Source: Clostridium aestuarii (GTDB taxonomy: Bacteria; Bacillota; Clostridia; Clostridiales; Clostridiaceae). Taken from it: DNA of 64,000 nt. The stretch covers positions 1 through 64,000 of the forward strand of contig NZ_JAPQER010000003.1 of the NCBI RefSeq assembly GCF_026735135.1, read 5' to 3'. The position numbers were made by a program, and so were the translations under genes. Of the stretch, positions 21,455 through 29,827 are shown one piece after another (within the stretch, counting starts at the first letter, position 1; each line of letters opens with the position of its first letter). A model generated the notes under the pieces. The model had not been told where the DNA came from. It did no database searches and worked only from the letters and a program-made list of their open reading frames with translations.

Positions 21455-24007
21455 ATGAAGAAAGGTAAATTAAAAGCATTAATAGCTTTAGTTACTGCTA
21501 CAACTGTTACAATGGGGCTTACTATCAATGCGTTTGCAATGGTGGATGGGTATATTGTAAAGGATACTAAAAGTAATGTTACATACCAATACAACAAGGA
21601 CAAGTTAGTAGATGCTTTCTTAAGTGAAAAAGAAGGGGAAAAATTATTATTTAAAGATTTTTCTAATAATGTAAAGGAACATGGTATTTATGGATATCAT
21701 GATGATTCTGAAAAATATGTAGATTATCAAGATGTAGCTAATGCCTTTCTTGATGCAGATGAAAAAAAGGAAAAATTTGATTTTAATAAAACTATAGAAA
21801 AAGCAAAGAAATTAGAAAAATCTCCTGATTATGTTTATGAAAGAGAAATTAAAGATGGAAAAGTTGTTGATGTTATGAACATAGTAAAGGATGATGTAAC
21901 ATTAGATTTTAAAGACAAAGAAATAAAAATGGATGTAAAAGTAACAGGTAATAATGTTACTTTAAAAAATGCAAAAATTAAAGGAAGTTTAATAATAGAT
22001 ACTGTAAAAGATGGCAAAGTTTATATAGATGATGTACAAGCTGATACAATAAAAACTATTTCTGGTAGTTATAAGAAAGTATCATATGTTTCAGGCGGTG
22101 GATCAAGTCACAGCAGTCATAACCATAATGATGTTGTTACAACAGCAACGGTAAGTACTATAAAACAGTTACAAAGTGCTGCAAGTAATTCAAATATAAA
22201 AGATATAACTATAGCTGGTAATATTGGTTCTGGAGAAAATATTAATTTTAATAGAAGTGTAAATATTATATCCAATGGAGAATATAATTTAAAAGCAAAT
22301 ATTGAAATAGATACTATGTCAGCATCAAATGTTAACATTGGAAATAAATACCATAAATTAACAATAGATGGTAGCTTAAGTGTAAAAGCACCTAAGGCAA
22401 CAGTTAATAACAATGCTGATGTTAAAGGGAAAATTCAAGTTAAGGATGTAAGTAACAGCACATGGAATCAAAATGGACTAGCTTCATCACAGTTTGTATT
22501 TGAAGATCCAAATGGAGGAAGTTTAAACATTAGTAAAGATGCAGATTTAAAAGATGGTATTAGAATAGAGCCATCAGCAGATTCAATACATCCAGTTGTA
22601 TTAAAAGGTTCAATAAATGTACCTATTACAGTAGGAAGTGCTAATGGTAACAAACCAAGTGTTCAAATAGATTCATCAGCTCAAATGGGAGAAAAAGCTG
22701 GAATAGAAATAAAAGCTAATGGAACAGTATTAGATATTAAAGCTCCATTAAAAGCAGCAGTAAAAGTAGAAGCAGTAGTTGATAACTTAGAAGTAAGTAC
22801 TCCAATTACATTAGTAGTTGACGAAAATGGAATAATTGGAAAACTTAAAGCAGGTGAAGATTCAAGTATTAAATTTGAAGATAGTAATGGAGATTCACTT
22901 ACAGTAGATGAAATAGCAAATCTAGTTTTAGACGTAGATGAAAATACAAAGATAGATGGTGTAGATAATGGTGCTTTAAAAGTTGCAATAAACACTAAAA
23001 ATACAGAAAGAAAAGTAGTAATAGATGCTATTAATGCAGCAGAATCTAATGAAATCGAAAAATTATTATCAGATAATCAAGGTATATTAAAGATAAATTT
23101 AACTGATTACAATAAGTTAAATCATAAAAATAAAGTTAATGAAAAATTAGTAGGTAAAGATTTTAAAGCAATAACAGAAATTAAAGTAGCCTTTGAAAAA
23201 GCAGTAGAAGAACAAAAGGCAATAGAAGAAAAAGAAGAAAAACCTGTAAGTGATTTTGTAAAAGAAATTTTAAGTAGTGAAAATATAAATAATATTAATA
23301 AAATACAGAAGTACATAAGTATTAAAGATTATAATAGTTCAAATAAATCAATAGAAATTGAAATAAATTCAGAAAAAGAAGATGGAACAGTAGTTGGATT
23401 ATTCAATAGAATAAATGAATTAAATGATAAATATAATTTAATTAGTGTCAAAAATATATTAGATAAGAATGACGACATAGATAAGATTATAGCAGATATA
23501 CAAGAAGTATCAAAATTAACACTAACAAACAGTCAAAAAGATAAAATAAAAGCTGCAAGTGAAATGTATAGTAATTTAAAAGGATATAAATCAGAATATC
23601 AAAATGATATTGAAGACTTTAAAGAAGAAGCTATTAAGGTATTAGAGAAAAAAGGATATAACAATACGGCTGATAATTTAAAGGAAGAAGGAATATTTGC
23701 AGCATTTATTAAAGCAATTAGAGGTAAAGATTATGACACATTAGCTTCAGAGCTTAAACCAGATGATGGCGTATACAATATACCAGAAGATTTAAAATTA
23801 AAAATTTCAGGACAAGAACTTACAAAGGTTACAATAGGTGATACAACAGTATATGATAGTAAAGAAAATAAAATAGACATAGAAAATGTAAAAGATGCTT
23901 TTGGTGTTGATAGTATAAAAGATATGAATCTATCACAGATAAAAGGAAAAAGAATTACAATTGAGTTTTCAAATGAAGAAAAATTTGAAATTGGGGTTAA
24001 CAACTAA
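21455..24007 (+). CDS. Large secreted cell-surface protein, unknown family
   Basis: An 850-residue exported protein with a signal peptide (about residues 1-28, ending NAFA). Next is an N-terminal domain of about 100 residues starting VDGYIVKD and containing HDDSEKYVDYQDV, shared with the next gene. A region rich in short beta-strand repeats (IKMDVKVTGNNVTLKNAKI) suggests a beta-helix at about 135-480, with a Gly/Ser/His linker (SGGGSSHSSHNHND) near 215. The C-terminal third is charged and helical. No anchor motif (LPxTG, SLH, CWB2) was seen. The start is set by GGGAGG at 21441-21446. It sits just before the polysaccharide locus; an adhesin or surface-layer role is a guess. Confidence 0.7.
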   Translation: MKKGKLKALIALVTATTVTMGLTINAFAMVDGYIVKDTKSNVTYQYNKDKLVDAFLSEKEGEKLLFKDFSNNVKEHGIYGYHDDSEKYVDYQDVANAFLDADEKKEKFDFNKTIEKAKKLEKSPDYVYEREIKDGKVVDVMNIVKDDVTLDFKDKEIKMDVKVTGNNVTLKNAKIKGSLIIDTVKDGKVYIDDVQADTIKTISGSYKKVSYVSGGGSSHSSHNHNDVVTTATVSTIKQLQSAASNSNIKDITIAGNIGSGENINFNRSVNIISNGEYNLKANIEIDTMSASNVNIGNKYHKLTIDGSLSVKAPKATVNNNADVKGKIQVKDVSNSTWNQNGLASSQFVFEDPNGGSLNISKDADLKDGIRIEPSADSIHPVVLKGSINVPITVGSANGNKPSVQIDSSAQMGEKAGIEIKANGTVLDIKAPLKAAVKVEAVVDNLEVSTPITLVVDENGIIGKLKAGEDSSIKFEDSNGDSLTVDEIANLVLDVDENTKIDGVDNGALKVAINTKNTERKVVIDAINAAESNEIEKLLSDNQGILKINLTDYNKLNHKNKVNEKLVGKDFKAITEIKVAFEKAVEEQKAIEEKEEKPVSDFVKEILSSENINNINKIQKYISIKDYNSSNKSIEIEINSEKEDGTVVGLFNRINELNDKYNLISVKNILDKNDDIDKIIADIQEVSKLTLTNSQKDKIKAASEMYSNLKGYKSEYQNDIEDFKEEAIKVLEKKGYNNTADNLKEEGIFAAFIKAIRGKDYDTLASELKPDDGVYNIPEDLKLKISGQELTKVTIGDTTVYDSKENKIDIENVKDAFGVDSIKDMNLSQIKGKRITIEFSNEEKFEIGVNN

Positions 24008-24030
24008 CTACGATTAACTTTAAAATAATA

Positions 24031-24065
24031 AAATGAGTTAACCATTTTATGGCTAACTCATTTTC
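24031..24065 (+). terminator. Terminator or attenuator between the paired secreted-protein genes
   Basis: A 14-bp stem with one mismatch (24031-24044 with 24050-24063) followed by a short T-run. Confidence 0.6.
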
Positions 24066-24120
24066 ATGTAAAATATGAATGTAATATTTGATTTTAAGTT
24101 AATCTCTAGGAGGAATTAAA

Positions 24121-24981
24121 ATGAAGAAAAAAATATTATGCTGTTTGTTAACAGCCTTTGCGATGACAGGCTTTTTTAGTATAACAGCTTTTGCAAGAGT
24201 AGATGGATACGTAGTAAAGGCAAATAATAATCTATATAAATATGATATGAGTGTGCTTATAGATTCATTTTTAAAAAGTGAAGGTAATGAACACGATATT
24301 CTGTATAAAGATTTTTTATCCAGAGTTAAATCAGGTCAAATATATATGCTTCATGATGATAGTGGAAAATATGTTAGTTATGAAGAAATAACACAGAAAT
24401 TTTTAGAGTATGAAGGAGATAAACTTTTTAACTTAAATGAAGTTATAAAAGAATTAAACAAAAAAGAAATATCTGAATCAATTTATAATGTAAATCTTGA
24501 AAATAATGAAATTATAGAAAAGTTAATAAAGCAAAAACAAAATAATGAAATAAAAGAAGAGAATAATACTTCAAGTAGTTCAGGTAGTAGTGAAAAAGAA
24601 AAATCAGGAAACAAAAACGATGAAAAAAATGAAGACGATGATAAAGATAAAGACTCAGAAAACAAAAAGGTGTCAAAAGAAACAATAGCTAGATTAGAAA
24701 AAATAAAAAGTAAATTACCTAAAGTTGAAGAATATTTAGATTTAGAAAGTCAAAAAACTATAATCAGAAAAATAGATAATTGTATAGGAAAAATACTTAA
24801 AGATGCTAATTATGATTATAGTAATGAAGTTGAAGAAGTTAAAAAACTGTATAATAACTTAGGAAAATACGAAAAACAGGATTTACAAACAGCGGTAATA
24901 AAATATATAGGATTAGAAGAAATACAAGATTTAATTAAAATATTTGGAATAGACATTAGGGATATGATTCCAATAATATAG
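24121..24981 (+). CDS. Secreted protein, short paralogue of the preceding gene
   Basis: A 286-residue exported protein with a signal peptide (about 1-26, ending TAFA). Its N-terminal domain (VDGYVVKANNN, then HDDSGKYVSYEEI) matches the N-terminal domain of the preceding protein. The middle is a disordered stretch rich in Ser, Glu, Asp and Lys (about 150-185). A C-terminal helical domain (about 200-275) contains YDYSNEVEEVKKLYNNL. That domain weakly resembles the C-terminus of the anchored protein at 46121-47317. AGGAGG precedes the ATG. No function can be assigned; it is probably a surface protein co-expressed with its larger paralogue. Confidence 0.68.
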   Translation: MKKKILCCLLTAFAMTGFFSITAFARVDGYVVKANNNLYKYDMSVLIDSFLKSEGNEHDILYKDFLSRVKSGQIYMLHDDSGKYVSYEEITQKFLEYEGDKLFNLNEVIKELNKKEISESIYNVNLENNEIIEKLIKQKQNNEIKEENNTSSSSGSSEKEKSGNKNDEKNEDDDKDKDSENKKVSKETIARLEKIKSKLPKVEEYLDLESQKTIIRKIDNCIGKILKDANYDYSNEVEEVKKLYNNLGKYEKQDLQTAVIKYIGLEEIQDLIKIFGIDIRDMIPII

Positions 24982-25029
24982 TAATTATAATATTTAAAAT
25001 ATGTAAAGTTATACAATGGAGGAAAGCAA

Positions 25030-25719
25030 ATGGAAGAAGAGATAACGTTAGATTTACGAGAGCTTTTTCAAATATTAAGAAAAAGATTAAAACTAATAGT
25101 AGGAATTACTTTAATAACTACTATTGCAGCAGCAATTATAAGCTTTTTTGTATTGACTCCTGTTTATGAAGCTAAATTAAGCGTGTTTATAGGAAAAACA
25201 GCAGAAGTACAAGATCAAAAGGTTACATATAATTCTTCAGATGTAGTAATGTATCAAAAATTAGTAAAAAGCTACGTTAGAATTGCCAAAACTCATGAAG
25301 TAGCAGAAAATGTTATAAAGAAATTAAATCTTAATATGACTTCTAAAGAACTTTTAGATAATCTTAAGGTAATACCACAAGCCGATACTCAAATAATAGA
25401 TATAAAAATACAAGATAAAGAACCTGAGGAAGCTAAGAAAATAGTAGAAGCTGTAACAACAGCTTTTATGGAAAAGGCGCCTAAAATCATACCTAATGGT
25501 CATGTTCAAATTGTGGACAAGGCTCAATTACCTGAGAATCCTGTAAAACCTAAAAAAGTTTTAAATATTGCTATAGCATTCTTTTTAGGACTTATGGTAT
25601 CAGTAGGTATAGCTTTTATATTAGAATATATGGACAATACTATAAAAACTCAAAATGATATAGAAAAATATTTAGAAATTCCAGTGTTAGGAATAATACC
25701 AGAGCATGAAGCTGAATAA
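25030..25719 (+). CDS. cpsC: Chain-length determinant/tyrosine-kinase activator (CpsC/YveK, Wzz family)
   Basis: A 229-residue membrane protein with two transmembrane segments (about 20-42 and 175-197) flanking an extracytoplasmic Wzz domain. The second segment is preceded by the Pro-rich PENPVKPKKV motif typical of this family. The short cytoplasmic C-terminus fits the Gram-positive type, in which this adaptor activates a separate BY-kinase. It is encoded directly before that kinase (15-base gap). It helps set polysaccharide chain length and export. GGAGG precedes the ATG. Confidence 0.9.
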   Translation: MEEEITLDLRELFQILRKRLKLIVGITLITTIAAAIISFFVLTPVYEAKLSVFIGKTAEVQDQKVTYNSSDVVMYQKLVKSYVRIAKTHEVAENVIKKLNLNMTSKELLDNLKVIPQADTQIIDIKIQDKEPEEAKKIVEAVTTAFMEKAPKIIPNGHVQIVDKAQLPENPVKPKKVLNIAIAFFLGLMVSVGIAFILEYMDNTIKTQNDIEKYLEIPVLGIIPEHEAE

Positions 25720-25734
25720 AGGAGGCGACATATA

Positions 25735-26490
25735 GTGTTAATTTTAGAAAGGGACCCTAAATCTGTAGCTTCTGAAGCTTTTAGAACCCTTAGAACCAAT
25801 TTACAATATTCATCCTTTGATAATGAACTTAAAACCATACTAGTAACAAGTGCAGGTCCTGGAGAAGGAAAGTCTACTACAGCTGCAAATTTAGCTATTT
25901 CTATGGTTCAATCTGATAAAAAGGTTTTAATTATAGATTGTGACCTTAGAAAACCTACAGTGCATAAAAAATTCAAACTATCAAATGCATATGGATTATC
26001 AAATTATTTGGTAGGAGAGATAAGCCTTAATCAAGCTGTTAAACAGTATTCTGATAATTTATACATATTAACTTCAGGAACCAAGCCTCCTAATCCTGCT
26101 GAAATGGTTTCATCTAAAAGGATGAAAGATTTTTTGGAGACTGCAAAAAAAGAATTTGATCATATTATTATAGATAGTCCGCCTGTTATTGCTGTTACAG
26201 ATGCTCAAGTTTTATCTACATTAGTAGATGGAGTGCTTTTAGTAATAGCGTCAGGAACAACAGAAAAAGAAATTGCTTTAAGAGCAAAGGAACTCCTTTT
26301 AAAAGTAAAAGCTAACATACTAGGAGCAATTTTAACAAAGGCAGATTTTAATAGTGGTAAGGGATATGGCTACGGATATTATTATTACTATGGAGATGAT
26401 GATAATAAATCTAAAAAGAAAAGAAGAAATAAAAAAACTAAGGGGAGAACAAAGAGAGATGAAGGATATCCATTGTCACATACTACCTAA
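25735..26490 (+). CDS. cpsD: Capsular tyrosine-protein kinase (CpsD/YwqD type)
   Basis: A 251-residue cytoplasmic BY-kinase. Walker A is SAGPGEGKSTTAANLA, Walker A' is LIIDCDLRKPT, and the Walker B-type motif is HIIIDSPPV. The C-terminal autophosphorylated tyrosine cluster is GYGYGYYYYYGDD, and the end is strongly basic. It begins with GTG at 25735 behind AAAGGAGG. Its last 32 bases overlap the next gene, so the basic tail and the phosphatase start are written in the same DNA. Phosphorylation cycles here regulate polysaccharide assembly. Confidence 0.93.
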   Translation: MLILERDPKSVASEAFRTLRTNLQYSSFDNELKTILVTSAGPGEGKSTTAANLAISMVQSDKKVLIIDCDLRKPTVHKKFKLSNAYGLSNYLVGEISLNQAVKQYSDNLYILTSGTKPPNPAEMVSSKRMKDFLETAKKEFDHIIIDSPPVIAVTDAQVLSTLVDGVLLVIASGTTEKEIALRAKELLLKVKANILGAILTKADFNSGKGYGYGYYYYYGDDDNKSKKKRRNKKTKGRTKRDEGYPLSHTT

Positions 26491-27226
26491 TATTGATGAT
26501 GGTGCAAAAGATATAAAAATGACTTTGGATATGATTAAAATAGCTGAAGGAGATGGCATAAAAGAAATAATTGCCACTCCTCATTTTTATAGGCACCATT
26601 ATGAAAATGCATATGAGGATGTAGTAAATAAGGTAAATGATTTAAAGAAAATAGCAAAACAAGAAAATATTGCTCTAAAAATATATCCTGGTCAAGAAAT
26701 TTTTTTAGATAAATATACTATTGATTTATATAAGCAAAGAATACTAAACGGACTTAATGGTACAAAATATATGCTTATAGAATTTTCAATGGATAATCTT
26801 CCGGATTTTGCACTAGATACTATATATGAATTGAGATTGCTTGATGTTGTTCCAATTATAGCTCATCCAGAAAGATATGTATATGTATATAAAGACCCTT
26901 GTATATTAAATGATTTTATAAATGAAGGATGCTTATTTCAAATAAATTCAAGTAGTATTATAGGGCTACATGGGAAAAAAGTTCAAAAATCAGCAAAGAC
27001 TTTAATAAAGAATGGAATTTGTGATTTCATAGGTAGTGATGCTCATTCAAATAGAAAAAGAGCTCCTAAAATAAAAGATGGACTTGAATTTATAAAAGAA
27101 AATAATCAAATATTGTATAAAAAAATATTATCAAACTATGATGAATTATTAAATAATGGAAATATAACAAATAATAACAGTAAAATACAAGTAAAAAAGA
27201 GCATTTTTTCTATATTTAAGAGATAG
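26459..27226 (+). CDS. cpsB: Tyrosine-protein phosphatase CpsB (PHP family)
   Basis: A 255-residue manganese-dependent PHP-type phosphatase that reverses CpsD phosphorylation. The diagnostic opening is MKDIHCHILPNIDDGAKD. Further metal-binding His/Asp residues sit in TPHFYRHHYEN, IIAHPERY and FIGSDAHSN. The ATG at 26459 is chosen because the PHP domain starts exactly there; an upstream in-frame ATG at 26354 lies deep inside cpsD. The gene overlaps cpsD by 32 bases and is followed by a terminator, so cpsC-D-B form a closed regulatory operon. Confidence 0.93.
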   Translation: MKDIHCHILPNIDDGAKDIKMTLDMIKIAEGDGIKEIIATPHFYRHHYENAYEDVVNKVNDLKKIAKQENIALKIYPGQEIFLDKYTIDLYKQRILNGLNGTKYMLIEFSMDNLPDFALDTIYELRLLDVVPIIAHPERYVYVYKDPCILNDFINEGCLFQINSSSIIGLHGKKVQKSAKTLIKNGICDFIGSDAHSNRKRAPKIKDGLEFIKENNQILYKKILSNYDELLNNGNITNNNSKIQVKKSIFSIFKR

Positions 27227-27247
27227 CTCGTTAAAGGGTTAACAAAT

Positions 27248-27292
27248 AAGCAATAAATACCGAATATTGGGTATTTATTGCTTTTATTTTGT
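27248..27292 (+). terminator. Terminator after cpsB
   Basis: A 14-bp stem (27248-27261 with 27270-27283) with a T-rich tail. It separates the regulatory operon from the riboswitch-led operon. An extended -10 (TGTTATAAT, 27302-27310) follows and may start the next transcript. Confidence 0.75.
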
Positions 27293-27477
27293 TGTTTGAT
27301 TTGTTATAATTGTTAATACATGGACAAAAGTAATTTAAATTACATATGAGGAAAAAGTAATACTAAATAGAAAATAATAAGATTATATGTAATTTAATTA
27401 ATAAATATAAAATACAAGAAATAGAAAATTTCAAAAATAAAATTTGTTATAAGCTAAAAGATAATAATAACGATAAT

Positions 27478-27550
27478 AGCAAACTCATCAAAAGGTGGGG
27501 ACGCAAAGCTTCAGGCCTAAGGTTAAAACTATGGTAGCTGGGTTGCCGAA
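27478..27550 (+). ncRNA. Cyclic-di-GMP-I riboswitch (GEMM) before the polysaccharide operon
   Basis: The conserved core is nearly complete: GGGGACGCAAAGCTTCAGG, then CCTAAGG, AAACTATGGTAGC and GGGTTGCCG. The P1a-type stem CTCATC-AAAAGGTGGG and the GNRA-like loop position are also present. This is the class I c-di-GMP aptamer. It sits in a 519-base gap, about 200 bases before the initiating sugar transferase gene. Confidence 0.95.
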
Positions 27551-27561
27551 TTAGAATATAA

Positions 27562-27616
27562 ACAAATTATAGATTACAGAGTGTAGAGTAGGAGGATTTT
27601 CTGTGATTTGTTTTGT
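27562..27616 (+). terminator. Possible riboswitch expression-platform terminator
   Basis: ACAAAT and ATTACAG (27562-27579, with a bulge) can pair with CTGTGATTTGT (27601-27611), followed by TTTTGTT. This would let c-di-GMP act at transcription. The pairing is imperfect and was judged by eye; whether ligand turns the operon on or off cannot be read. Confidence 0.4.
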
Positions 27617-27745
27617 TGCGGTAATTTAGCTGACAGGATAGTTTTAGACTTAGGTTTATTTTGGAAGAGGATTGTAAATAAAAGTAAAGTTTAAAAAAAT
27701 AAGTAAAAATAATATTTTGATGTATATAAACTGTGGAGGTGACCT

Positions 27746-28405
27746 ATGCAAGAATTACAAATTGATAAAGAGTTAAGAATAAAAAATGATTTTAAAAAAA
27801 ATAAAGTCTATTTTGTTATAAAGCGAATAATAGATGTAATAGGCTCACTCTTAGGAATTATAGTTTTATTTATACCATTATTATTAGTAGCTGTAGCTAT
27901 TAAGTTGGATTCTAAAGGTCCTATATTTTTTTCGCAAGAGAGAGTTGGAAAAAATGGGGACAAGTTTAATATGTATAAATTTAGATCCATGTGTGTTGAT
28001 GCAGAAGAAAAATTGACCAAGCTTAAAGATAAAAATGAAATGTCAGGACCTATGTTTAAGATTAAGGAAGACCCTAGAGTAACAGAAGTAGGGAAATTTA
28101 TAAGAAAGACAAGCATTGACGAGCTTCCACAGTTAATTAATGTGTTAAAAGGAGAAATGAGTTTAGTGGGGCCTAGACCTAGTTTGCCTAAAGAAGTTGA
28201 ACAGTTTACTGATTATCAGAAGTTGAGATTGATGGCCACTCCAGGACTAACTTGTTATTGGCAAGTATGTGGAAGAAGCAATGTTGATTTTGAAGAATGG
28301 ATGGAGCTTGATGTTAAGTATATAAAACAGAGAAGCACTTGGGTGGATATAAAGCTTATCTTTAAGACAGTTAAGGTATTGTTTGGGGATGAGAATGCAG
28401 CGTAG
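27746..28405 (+). CDS. Initiating sugar-phosphate transferase (polyprenyl-phosphate glycosylphosphotransferase)
   Basis: A 219-residue enzyme of the WbaP/CpsE C-terminal domain (bacterial sugar transferase) family. It begins repeat-unit synthesis by moving a sugar-1-phosphate onto undecaprenyl phosphate. One N-terminal hydrophobic segment (about 24-48) is followed by KLDSKGPIFFSQERVGKNG, FRSMCVDAE, VGKFIRKTSIDELPQL and GEMSLVGPRPSLP. The short form lacks the extra N-terminal membrane domain of WbaP. It is the first gene behind the c-di-GMP riboswitch, with GGAGG before the ATG. The sugar is unknown. Confidence 0.9.
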   Translation: MQELQIDKELRIKNDFKKNKVYFVIKRIIDVIGSLLGIIVLFIPLLLVAVAIKLDSKGPIFFSQERVGKNGDKFNMYKFRSMCVDAEEKLTKLKDKNEMSGPMFKIKEDPRVTEVGKFIRKTSIDELPQLINVLKGEMSLVGPRPSLPKEVEQFTDYQKLRLMATPGLTCYWQVCGRSNVDFEEWMELDVKYIKQRSTWVDIKLIFKTVKVLFGDENAA

Positions 28406-28544
28406 AAGCAGTTGAAAGTGCAAAATTAAGAGCTGATAGTTAAGATGTAAATTTAAAACAAAACAGACAAAATTAATATATTAATAATTAAGGATTAAAT
28501 AGTTATGGGTAAAAATCTGGTTATCTAAAGAGGAGATGGAAAAT

Positions 28545-28646
28545 ATGCATAAGATTAAAGTTATGACTATATTTGGCACAAGACCAGAAGCTATAAAAAT
28601 GGCTCTAGTAGTTAATAGTGTTGAAAAAGGGCAAGGCGGTAAGTAA
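28545..28646 (+). pseudogene. Truncated wecB-like fragment (UDP-GlcNAc 2-epimerase N-terminus)
   Basis: A 33-codon reading frame with its own ribosome site (AGAGGAG). It opens MHKIKVMTIFGTRPEAIK and then runs MALVVNSVEKG before a stop. The opening is the hallmark N-terminus of WecB-type non-hydrolysing UDP-GlcNAc 2-epimerases, which are normally about 370-380 residues. It is closer to WecB than to the intact capG-type gene at 30941. The surrounding 28406-28747 has no other gene, so this looks like a leftover of a replaced cassette. Confidence 0.75.
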
Positions 28647-28747
28647 ACAATAAGATTATGCATGCTGATATAAAGACAATAATTAATGAGTTATGAACTA
28701 GGAATTATGAAATAAGACTTTAGAGATTATAGTTTGGAGGAAGTTAG

Positions 28748-29791
28748 ATGTTTAAAAATAAGGTTTTATTAATTACAGGTGGAACAGGTTCTTTTGGAAA
28801 TGCAGTACTTAAAAGATTTTTAAATACAGATATAGGTGAAATTCGTATATTTTCTCGTGATGAAAAAAAACAGGATGATATGCGAAAGTTATACAAAAAT
28901 GATAAGATAAAATTTTATATAGGTGATGTTAGAGAATTAGCTAGCGTAAAAAATGCTATGCATGGTGTGGATTATATATTTCATGCAGCAGCTTTAAAGC
29001 AGGTACCATCCTGTGAGTTCTTTCCTATTGAAGCGGTAAAAACAAATGTAATAGGTACTGATAATGTTCTTACTGCTGCTATAGAATATGGTGTAAAAAA
29101 GGCAATATGTCTTTCAACAGACAAGGCAGCCTATCCAATAAATGCTATGGGTATATCTAAGGCTATGATGGAAAAGGTGTTTATGGCAAAGTCTAGGACA
29201 GTATCAGATGATGAAACTATTATCTGTGGTACAAGATATGGAAATGTTATGGCATCACGAGGTTCTGTTATTCCACTGTTCGTAGAGCAAATAAAAAACA
29301 ATCAGCCTTTAACTATAACTAATCCTAATATGACAAGATTTCTTATGAGTCTTGATGAGGCTGTTGAGCTTGTAATATTTGCATTTAAAAATGGAGAAAC
29401 AGGTGACATAATGGTACAAAAATCACCAGCTTCAACTATCAGAGATTTAGCTCAAGCAGTGAAAGAACTTTTTCATGCAGACAATGAAATAAAGATAATA
29501 GGAACTCGTCATGGCGAAAAGTTATATGAAACACTATTAACAAAAGAAGAATATATTCATGCAGAGGATATGGAAGAATTTTTTAGAGTTCCAGCAGATA
29601 AAAGAGATCTTAATTATGACAAATATTTTGTGGAGGGAAATGAAAAGCTTTCTACAGAAAATGAATATAATTCTCATAATACCAAGATTCTTAATGTAGA
29701 GCAAATTAAGCAAAAACTTTTGCAACTTGACTACATAAAGGAAGAACTAGGACTGTGGCAGGCTATAAAGGAAGTTGCCGTTACTAAATAA
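28748..29791 (+). CDS. capE: UDP-GlcNAc 4,6-dehydratase/5-epimerase (CapE/FnlA/WbjB type)
   Basis: A 347-residue short-chain dehydrogenase-family enzyme and the first step from UDP-GlcNAc toward UDP-N-acetyl-L-fucosamine. The NAD(P) motif is ITGGTGSFGNAVL. The family-specific region is STDKAAYPINAMGISKAMMEK, where Met replaces the usual catalytic Tyr, as known for CapE-type enzymes. The length agrees with CapE. capF and capG homologues follow immediately, which supports the assignment. GGAGG precedes the ATG. Confidence 0.9.
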   Translation: MFKNKVLLITGGTGSFGNAVLKRFLNTDIGEIRIFSRDEKKQDDMRKLYKNDKIKFYIGDVRELASVKNAMHGVDYIFHAAALKQVPSCEFFPIEAVKTNVIGTDNVLTAAIEYGVKKAICLSTDKAAYPINAMGISKAMMEKVFMAKSRTVSDDETIICGTRYGNVMASRGSVIPLFVEQIKNNQPLTITNPNMTRFLMSLDEAVELVIFAFKNGETGDIMVQKSPASTIRDLAQAVKELFHADNEIKIIGTRHGEKLYETLLTKEEYIHAEDMEEFFRVPADKRDLNYDKYFVEGNEKLSTENEYNSHNTKILNVEQIKQKLLQLDYIKEELGLWQAIKEVAVTK

Positions 29792-29827
29792 TTATATGTA
29801 ATAAATTAGAAAAGGCAGGAATAGTTA

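Noticed and set aside
22117..23316. Minus-strand frames opposite the large secreted protein gene
   Set aside because: Low-complexity antisense translations, no start signals, and fully covered by a well-supported plus-strand gene.
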